From: Salipaludibacillus agaradhaerens
GTDB taxonomy: Bacteria > Bacillota > Bacilli > Bacillales > Salisediminibacteriaceae
Assembly (NCBI RefSeq): GCF_002019735.1
Contig: NZ_KV917378.1
Span: forward strand, 3,622,869-3,686,868
Length of the DNA: 64,000 nt
Reading direction: 5' to 3'
The notes under the pieces are model-generated. The model had not been told where the DNA came from, ran no database searches, and saw only the letters and a list, made by a program, of their open reading frames with translations. This document shows positions 58,623 through 64,000 of the stretch, in pieces. Numbering within the stretch: the stretch's first letter is position 1; every line of letters begins with the position of its first letter. A program made the position numbers and the translations under genes.

Positions 58623-59698
58623 TAATTTGCTTTTCCAAGTCCATAAAATGAATGAGACGATTTACCTTTTGGATGATAATGATGAAATGTTCGAACGCCT
58701 TTAGAAGCCTTATGAGGACGATGATAAAGTGTATCTTTATAAGACGAAGCTGTTTTTGCAATTTTTTTCGCTTGAGTTGAATTTATGCTCCAGACATCTG
58801 CGTTTGCTTTTAGTCTATTAACAGCTTTTGTTTGTGACTGACCAGGACCAACTAATATACCCAATTTATTATTTACTCTTCTTGCTTGGTAGTGAACCCA
58901 TTTTCTATTCTTCTGTTGTTCTTGTGCAACCTTACCGGCTACCCATAATGCTCCTTTGTATAGTGAAATTAAGCCTTTAGCTGCTAAATAAATCAAGACA
59001 GCAGCACCAACAACAATCGCAAAACCAGCAATTAATGCGGATCCTAAAGTAATTCCTAGAGCAGGAACAAAAACAGCAGAACTAGTATACTCTCCTAAGT
59101 CTGATTCCAGATTAATAGTTTCACCAGTAATTTTATCTGTTAATGTGCCTGAAATATTATCTTCATTAAGTTCCTCTAAATCCAGTGAGTAAGCAAACTC
59201 TTTTTGGTTATCTGAAGTAGTAACTAAGTTCACTTCATCTTCACCTAGATTCAGACCGATAGTGGTAGAGAACTCTTCGCCAGTGTCATCTAAACCAATA
59301 ATTTGAATTACTAAATCATTTTCTTCAATTACGTTTTCTACTTCATCGGTTAGAATATCAAATTCTTCTTTCATCTCTTCTGTTAATTGCTCATCTTCTA
59401 AAGTCAACTCTTCATAAGTGAGCTCTTCTTCCTCAATTAGAAACTCTTCTTCCAATTGTGGATCTTCCTCAATAGCTAAGTCAACAAGCTCTTCTTGGTT
59501 ACTCATTGGCAATTGTGCAGTAACATCTATTTGCTCAAGTCCCATACTTTCTAAATTATTTTCAATATTTTTCTCAAGATAATCTAATTGATTACTGCTT
59601 ACATCCCCTTCAGCTAAGGTTTGTTGTTGAAAATTAAAAGATGTAATTAATAGGCTAATAATTATTACAAATGTAACTAAACTTCGACTTTTTTTCAT
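58622..59698 (-). CDS. Secreted toxin-like protein (SAR2788-like)
   Basis: 358 residues. A signal peptide (about residues 1-29, cleavage after QTLA) is followed by a very acidic region (residues 60-130, Glu/Asp over a third), a small beta-rich part, a long hydrophobic segment with Gly/Ala (about 207-246), and a basic C-terminal domain (260-358) rich in His, Lys and Ser with YHRPHK and HHYHPKGKSSHSF. Such layout resembles SAR2788-family putative toxins of Firmicutes; the His-rich tail suggests a nuclease-type active site, but I cannot name one. AGGAGACAT precedes the ATG. Middle gene of a three-gene cassette. Confidence 0.62.
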   Translation of the reverse strand: MKKSRSLVTFVIIISLLITSFNFQQQTLAEGDVSSNQLDYLEKNIENNLESMGLEQIDVTAQLPMSNQEELVDLAIEEDPQLEEEFLIEEEELTYEELTLEDEQLTEEMKEEFDILTDEVENVIEENDLVIQIIGLDDTGEEFSTTIGLNLGEDEVNLVTTSDNQKEFAYSLDLEELNEDNISGTLTDKITGETINLESDLGEYTSSAVFVPALGITLGSALIAGFAIVVGAAVLIYLAAKGLISLYKGALWVAGKVAQEQQKNRKWVHYQARRVNNKLGILVGPGQSQTKAVNRLKANADVWSINSTQAKKIAKTASSYKDTLYHRPHKASKGVRTFHHYHPKGKSSHSFYGLGKAN

Positions 59699-59708
59699 AA
59701 TATGTCTC

Positions 59709-60647
59709 CTAATTTTGTATTAATCCTTTTCCAAATAGTTCTGGATTACCTAAGTTAATAGCATTATTTTCTAACTTTTTCCTCACCTCCTTAACAGTAT
59801 ATTCTTCTTTTGATTCAAATTGGCTAATATAATTTGCAACCGCGCCACTTACAAATGCTGTTGCAGCAGAAGTATGTGATATATAACCATATTTGTTGTT
59901 TGGAAATGTTGTTAAAATATTCTCCCCAGGTCCAACAAAATCTATTTTCCCATACGATGTGAAAGGAACTTTACTAAAATCACTATTTATTGCTCCAACA
60001 GATATGACATTCTGATTACTTGCTGGAAAATCGACTTTTCCATTTAAATTATTTCCCGCCGCTGCAACAATAATAATGTTTTTACTATAGGCCTTATCTA
60101 AAAGCTTCTCGACTCTTTGGTCACTACTTTGAGAGCCTAAGCTCATATTAATAAGATCAACATTCTCTTCAATCGCCCAAGTTAGGGCTTCTAGAATATA
60201 ATCATCTTTACTTTTGTCATTTTCAAATGCCTTTATTGAATAAATTTTGAGCGGAATGCTAGAAGAAACGCCCGAGATTCCGAACGAATTATCATTAGCT
60301 GCTATAATGCCAGCAATACCAGTTCCATGGCCAGTATCATCAGAGATATCTCTGTCAGGATAGATGACATTTTTTTCTGCTATGACAACATCTTGTAGAT
60401 CGGGATGATTTTTATCTATTCCTGAATCAATAATAGCTAACTTGACTTCTCTTTGTATTGCTACTTTTTTGGGAGCAAGGACTGTAACTCCCCATCCTGT
60501 GTATTGTTTCTCATATATCTTGTGAGGAATACTTTTATTAATTTCGTAATTAGAGATAATAGGTTTCAGGAGATATTCTGATCCTGAAAGAATATGAAAC
60601 ATGATAAATATATGTATAAATAGCAAAATACTCTTAATAGTCAACAT
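59709..60647 (-). CDS. Subtilisin-like (S8) serine protease, membrane-anchored or secreted
   Basis: 312 residues from ATG 60647 (a TTG at 60653 is possible; neither has a good ribosome binding site). A hydrophobic N-terminus (residues 5-21) acts as signal or anchor. The catalytic triad is intact: Asp74 in AIIDSGID, His107 in TGHGTGIAG, Ser260 in SHTSAATAF, with oxyanion Asn199 in AAAGNN. The catalytic domain is compact, and the region before it is too short for a classical propeptide. The toxin-like gene begins ten bases after its stop. It may cut or activate the neighbouring secreted protein; that is inference from position. Confidence 0.87.
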   Translation of the reverse strand: MLTIKSILLFIHIFIMFHILSGSEYLLKPIISNYEINKSIPHKIYEKQYTGWGVTVLAPKKVAIQREVKLAIIDSGIDKNHPDLQDVVIAEKNVIYPDRDISDDTGHGTGIAGIIAANDNSFGISGVSSSIPLKIYSIKAFENDKSKDDYILEALTWAIEENVDLINMSLGSQSSDQRVEKLLDKAYSKNIIIVAAAGNNLNGKVDFPASNQNVISVGAINSDFSKVPFTSYGKIDFVGPGENILTTFPNNKYGYISHTSAATAFVSGAVANYISQFESKEEYTVKEVRKKLENNAINLGNPELFGKGLIQN

Positions 60648-60840
60648 CCCCAATAAGAAAAATTAAACAATAAAAAGAAAATAATGTATATAAAAATATA
60701 CTTCTTACAGGAAAAAAAGTCAATACATTATACCGGGTCAAAAGTCTGTGTTGTTCATAATAAGTGTATTTGTCCCTTAGATAGAATCTTAGGTTAGTTT
60801 GTTTTTTGCAGCGTGTAGAGAATGATCTGACGATAGTATG

Positions 60841-61353
60841 GTAGATCTTTCAAATATAACTAGTAAAGATACAGAAGAAATATTTTCTTTTTTAGTTACC
60901 CAAGCTTTGAAAATGCTGAGGAACTTTCAAATACTTCAAGTTTAGTTGTTAAAGGAAAAGTAATTTAATTTTGTGAAGAAATATTGATACTTATATGGAG
61001 CCTGAGGAAGATTCTGAGGAAGAAAATCCAGGTGAAGAGCCTAGAGGTTACAGAAGTTTATCATGGAGATGCAAAAGTGGGTGATGTATTCCCCATAAAA
61101 CAGTTTGGCGGGAAAAATGGATGGCGTTACTTACAGTATTGAAGATGTAGTATATTTGGAAGATGATAATGAGTATGTTGTCTTTTTAAGTGTTTTTGAT
61201 GACTCTCCAGCTGTACTAACAAACTATACACAATCTTTGTATGAAGAAGAAGGGAACGAATTTGTTCTATTATTGGAAGCAGAAGATAACATTGAATTAG
61301 AAAGTACAGAACTTGAAGACTTAGAAGCTTTGATTGAGGAATATACTGAATAA
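60841..61353 (+). pseudogene. Decayed paralogue of the anti-sigma-like extracellular domain
   Basis: Three pieces in different frames add up to one protein: FENAEELSNTSSLVVKGKV (about 60905-60965), EVTEVYHGDAKVGDVFPIKQFGGK (61040-61113), and MDGVTYSIEDVVYLEDDNEY onward to the stop at 61353. The last break is a one-base surplus in an A5 run (61113-61117). The order and spacing match the anti-sigma-like gene at 61985 (NEFYNHAQIIVSGTM ... NVYKGDSLVESVFIRQLD ... KEYLFFLEGD). A dead duplicate is the simplest reading. Confidence 0.6.
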
Positions 61354-61363
61354 ATACATTTAA

Positions 61364-61402
61364 GAAAGTGATCTTATATTTTTTGGGATCGCTTCTTTTT
61401 TT
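61364..61402 (+). terminator. Terminator after the decayed paralogue
   Basis: GAAAGTGATC / GATCGCTTC stem (wobble pair) with a loop of about 14 bases and a run of eight T. Confidence 0.7.
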
Positions 61403-61460
61403 TGAAACGTTTTGCCGCCCTAAACTGTCTAATATATGAACGACAAAGGAGAGTGGGAAT

Positions 61461-61985
61461 GTGAAAAGGGAGGCTATTGAGTTTGTATCAAAAGCAAAAA
61501 GAGGTGACATTAAGGCTTTTGAGTATTTAATCAACTTAGAGAAAGATAAACTTTACAGATTGGCGTTCACTTATGTGAAAAATGAAGAGGACGCATTAGA
61601 AATTTTTCAAGAAACTGTAACCAAAGCGCTTGAAAAAATATCAGGCTTAAAAAATGAACAGTATTTTAGTACATGGATAACAAAAATTTTAATTAACACT
61701 TCAATGGACCATCTTAATGTCAAAAAAAATTAAGACACTTGGATGAGAATGAAAGAAAGAAATATTGATGACATTAAAGGTGATATTGAAGGGGCAATGG
61801 ATTTAATTGATACCTTTAAGCAAATCAATCCAAAAAGTAAATCAGTTCTATACTTAAGATATTATAAAGATTTAAAAGTGAATGAGATTGCAAAGATATT
61901 AGGGTGGCCTTCTGGAACAGTAAAAACAACTATTCATCGAGGTCTTGAAGAATTAAAATATATGTTAGAAGGGAAGAAAACATAA
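61461..61985 (+). pseudogene. ECF sigma factor split by an in-frame stop
   Basis: Codons 1-90 encode region 2 of an ECF sigma factor (YLINLEKDKLYRLAFTYVKN, DALEIFQETVTKAL, FSTWITKILINTSMDHL). A TAA at 61731-61733 follows an A8 run, then the same frame continues with the linker and region 4 (LRYYKDLKVNEIAKILGWPSGTVKTTIHRGLEEL) to 61985. One stop therefore separates the two DNA-contacting halves. The -1 frame after the A8 run reads KKKLRHLDENERKKY before its own stop, so paired indels in A-rich runs could be the cause. The second half has an internal ATG (61743) without a ribosome binding site. Ends by overlapping the anti-sigma-like start. Confidence 0.75.
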
Positions 61986-62609
61986 TGAATGCTGATAAAT
62001 TTAAAGAAGAGCTTGATAAAATTGAAGTACCTAGTCAAAAATTAAATAAAATAATAAGTGAAGAAATGCAATTGGCTAAAAAAAGACAGAAAAAAGCGTA
62101 TGTTAAAAATAAGAATCTCTATTTCGCCATCACAGCTGCAGTTCTCTTTTTTTATTGCCCTAATAGTGACAGATTTTAACGGCTTTTTAGATGGTGATTC
62201 GAGTGAGAATGTGTCTCCTCTCGTTGATAGTCCTTATTATAATAACCTTAATGAGTTTTATAATCATGCGCAAATCATTGTAAGTGGTACGATGCTTAAC
62301 CAAGAAAAAGAAATGGATAGTGGAACAGAGATATCCTATATAATAACAGAGTTATCTGTCTCTAATGTCTATAAAGGAGATTCATTAGTTGAAAGTGTCT
62401 TTATTAGACAACTAGATCCAGATAAGGTCGCAACTAATACTGGCGTTATAGAAGAAAATAAAGAGTATTTATTTTTCTTAGAAGGTGATCCACAGGGACA
62501 ACTTTTTCCCATATCTGAACAAGTTTTCGTGATTAATGATGATTCAGTATCTAGTAACCAAGGAGATGTTAGTTTTACTTTAGGTGAATTGGGCGATTTA
62601 TCTAAATGA
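61985..62609 (+). pseudogene. Anti-sigma-like membrane protein, frameshifted in a T7 run
   Basis: Starts MNADKFKEELDKIEVP, cytosolic and charged, reaching a membrane helix YFAITAAVLFF. There the T7 run at 62147-62153 shifts the frame; with one T fewer the helix continues IALIVTDFNGFL into an extracellular domain (SPYYNNLNEFYNHAQIIVSGTM to GELGDLSK) ending at 62609. As a whole it is a single-pass membrane protein whose ATG overlaps the sigma stop by one base, the usual place for an anti-sigma factor. The start and layout suggest it held the sigma factor inactive until an envelope signal. Confidence 0.7.
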
Positions 62610-62686
62610 TAATCTAAGTAGTCATCATTCAATTACAAAGGTTAGTTACAATGATTAATATCCAGTTAAAGATTAAGGAGGCGGAT

Positions 62687-63265
62687 ATGCTGTCAGATTT
62701 TAAGAGGAATCTATCGTCTTTAAATGAAATTATCTATTTTGACGATAATGAATTTCTCCGTGAGAAGACCAGTGATCCAGTTTTGTTACAACAGTATATA
62801 AAAGAAGCGAATGAGTTTTTAAAAAGTCCTTTAAATGAGCAAGAGGAGTATTTTATTAGAGGAACACTTGGTAACTTGTACAGGGTGAATGGAGAAGCGC
62901 CAAAAGCCATTTCCCATCTAACTTTTTGCCGTAATTACGCGAAAAAAGCTCAAGAAACTTCAAAAGAGATAGTCTCGCTAATACGGTTAGGGGAAGCCCT
63001 GAAATATAATAACAATCATAATGATGCACTTAACATGTTCAATCTGGCACTGGAAAAATGTCAGTCTAGTAACACAAAGAACTATATAGACTTCGTGCAT
63101 CAGCATAAAGGAAAATGTCTTATGGAATTGTTAAGGTTAGATGAAGCAGAAAGGTGCTTTTTAGAAGCCCTTAGAATAAGGCAACAAAGAGGGGATGAGA
63201 AGTTAATTAGTTCAACACAAAAGGCAATAGAGTTATTAAAAAAATTTCTGTCTGAGAGAATGTAA
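62687..63265 (+). CDS. TPR repeat protein
   Basis: 192 residues from ATG 62687 with AAGGAGG five bases upstream (an ATG at 62651 lacks one). Three to four TPR-like helical pairs are visible: YFIRGTLGNLYRVNGEAPKAISHL, SLIRLGEALKYNNNHNDALNMFNLAL, HQHKGKCLMELLRLDEAERCFLEAL. No signal peptide or other domain. TPR proteins bind partners; the target is unknown. It may be linked to the sigma/anti-sigma locus or to the kinase-like gene downstream. Confidence 0.78.
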   Translation: MLSDFKRNLSSLNEIIYFDDNEFLREKTSDPVLLQQYIKEANEFLKSPLNEQEEYFIRGTLGNLYRVNGEAPKAISHLTFCRNYAKKAQETSKEIVSLIRLGEALKYNNNHNDALNMFNLALEKCQSSNTKNYIDFVHQHKGKCLMELLRLDEAERCFLEALRIRQQRGDEKLISSTQKAIELLKKFLSERM

Positions 63266-63511
63266 ATTAGGCTTTCCTATGACGTTAACGAAGTGTGCTA
63301 ATTGAAAAAAACTCACAGTTCTATAAATCTGTGAAACGTGTTAAAATCTTTCCCAAATAACTGATTTTGCTGTTAATTATCGTGCCAAATTCAGGCCAAG
63401 TTGAGATTGTGACTTATTTTATACTATTTAAAAAAACAGCATTATACCAAGGGTTTTGGTAAACTTTAATATTAAATATAGAAGATGATTTATATTAAAT
63501 GGAGGGATTAA
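63266..63511. other. Intergenic region before the kinase-like gene
   Basis: Contains a small hairpin TCACAG/CTGTGA (63313-63334) with a T-run on the minus strand only. No gene seen. Confidence 0.4.
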
Positions 63512-64000
63512 ATGGGCGAAATGCAGGTGATGAATTTAGATAAAGTATCATTTCAATTAAAAGAAAGGCACAACTTCGAATGGCTGACAAATATGGGAGA
63601 AGTATTCAGTGTTTTTGATCAACAAGACTCAGGAAATATATGTTTTGGCATAGAAAAAGACGGGATAAAAAAATTTATAAAGTATGCTGGTGCAAAGACG
63701 AAAGAATATGCTGGACAACCAGAAGATGCGATAGCGATATTGAAGCATTCAATTCCCATTTATGAAAATTTACAACATAAACACTTGATCAATTTACTGG
63801 AGCATTTTGAAACTGAGAAAGGTTATGTATTGGTTTTTGAATGGTTTGTAGGTGAATGTCTTCACTCCCATTGGTCATTTCCGCCACCTCATAAATATAC
63901 TCACCCTGAGTCTCCTTTTTACCGATTTAAGCAATTACCCATTGAACAACGTTTAAAGTCATTTAAGAGTATATTAGAATTCCATCTAAATGTCGAAAGA
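63512..64000 (+). CDS. Protein-kinase-like protein, cut by window edge
   Basis: 163 codons from ATG 63512 behind TGGAGGG run off the right edge. The start resembles the N-lobe of a Ser/Thr kinase: FSVFDQQDSGNICFGIEKDGIKKFIKYAG (ATP-binding strand pair with Lys), AILKHSIPIYENLQHKHLINLLEHFE (helix C region), and hinge YVLVFEWFVGE. The catalytic loop lies outside the window, so activity cannot be judged. Aminoglycoside-phosphotransferase-like kinases are an alternative. Confidence 0.65.
   Translation, partial: MGEMQVMNLDKVSFQLKERHNFEWLTNMGEVFSVFDQQDSGNICFGIEKDGIKKFIKYAGAKTKEYAGQPEDAIAILKHSIPIYENLQHKHLINLLEHFETEKGYVLVFEWFVGECLHSHWSFPPPHKYTHPESPFYRFKQLPIEQRLKSFKSILEFHLNVER

Noticed and set aside
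61127-61534. 135-codon minus-strand frame
   Set aside because: It lies antisense to the decayed paralogue, crosses the terminator and enters the sigma gene on the wrong strand; it has no protein-like features.

Overview
The window is chromosomal DNA of a low-GC, spore-forming Bacillaceae bacterium. The evidence is CotF-type spore coat genes, sigma-A promoters with AGGAGG-type ribosome binding sites, SAM-I riboswitches, operator sequences matching Bacillus consensus sites (Zur, FadR, CodY, CcpA), and a B. subtilis-like gene order fadN-fadA-fadE / yusI-gcvH-yusG / metNPQ / sufCDSUB. A haloalkaliphilic soil or soda-lake genus related to Salipaludibacillus, Evansella or Alkalihalobacillus would fit, but the genus is a guess.

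Layout. 1-6 kb: a giant minus-strand polymorphic toxin (LXG domain, then DUF6531/RHS-YD repeats, then a toxin tip cut off by the window edge) with its small type VII secretion partner upstream. 6-11.7 kb: single metabolic genes, including a Zur-box-controlled CobW-type zinc chaperone. 11.8-14.4 kb: a cystine-type amino-acid ABC transporter. 14.5-19.9 kb: a malate module (MalK/MalR two-component system, malic enzyme with a cre site, MaeN-type symporter). 20-24.3 kb: an M20 dipeptidase, a ZIP metal transporter and ilvD with a CodY box. 25.4-26.9 kb: a DUF1858/DUF438 hemerythrin pair behind an FNR-like site. 27.2-35.5 kb: a sulfur/methionine operon behind two complete SAM-I riboswitches in series, each with its own promoter and terminator; it encodes a MetY-CoA-binding fusion, an SsuABC-like ABC transporter, an acetyl-CoA-synthetase-like enzyme and homoserine dehydrogenase. 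35.9-39.1 kb: a stand-alone secY, an ICMT-like membrane methyltransferase and two coat genes. 39.2-57.5 kb: conserved core with FadR-controlled beta-oxidation, gcvH, a third SAM-I riboswitch with metNPQ, and sufCDSUB.

57.6-64 kb is accessory DNA. It holds gene remnants, a minus-strand three-gene cassette (subtilisin-like protease, secreted toxin-like protein, small partner/immunity candidate), and a decaying ECF sigma/anti-sigma locus with frameshifts or stops. It ends with a TPR protein and a kinase-like gene cut off by the right edge.

Between the genes are two families of structured dispersed repeats (three copies of one, two of the other), an array of six hairpin-forming 51-bp repeats, and many clear intrinsic terminators. 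The most interesting items are the LXG-RHS fusion, the protease/toxin/partner cassette, the serial-riboswitch operon with its MetY-CoA-binding fusion, and the broken sigma/anti-sigma locus. All functions are inferred from sequence motifs read by eye; no database search was run.
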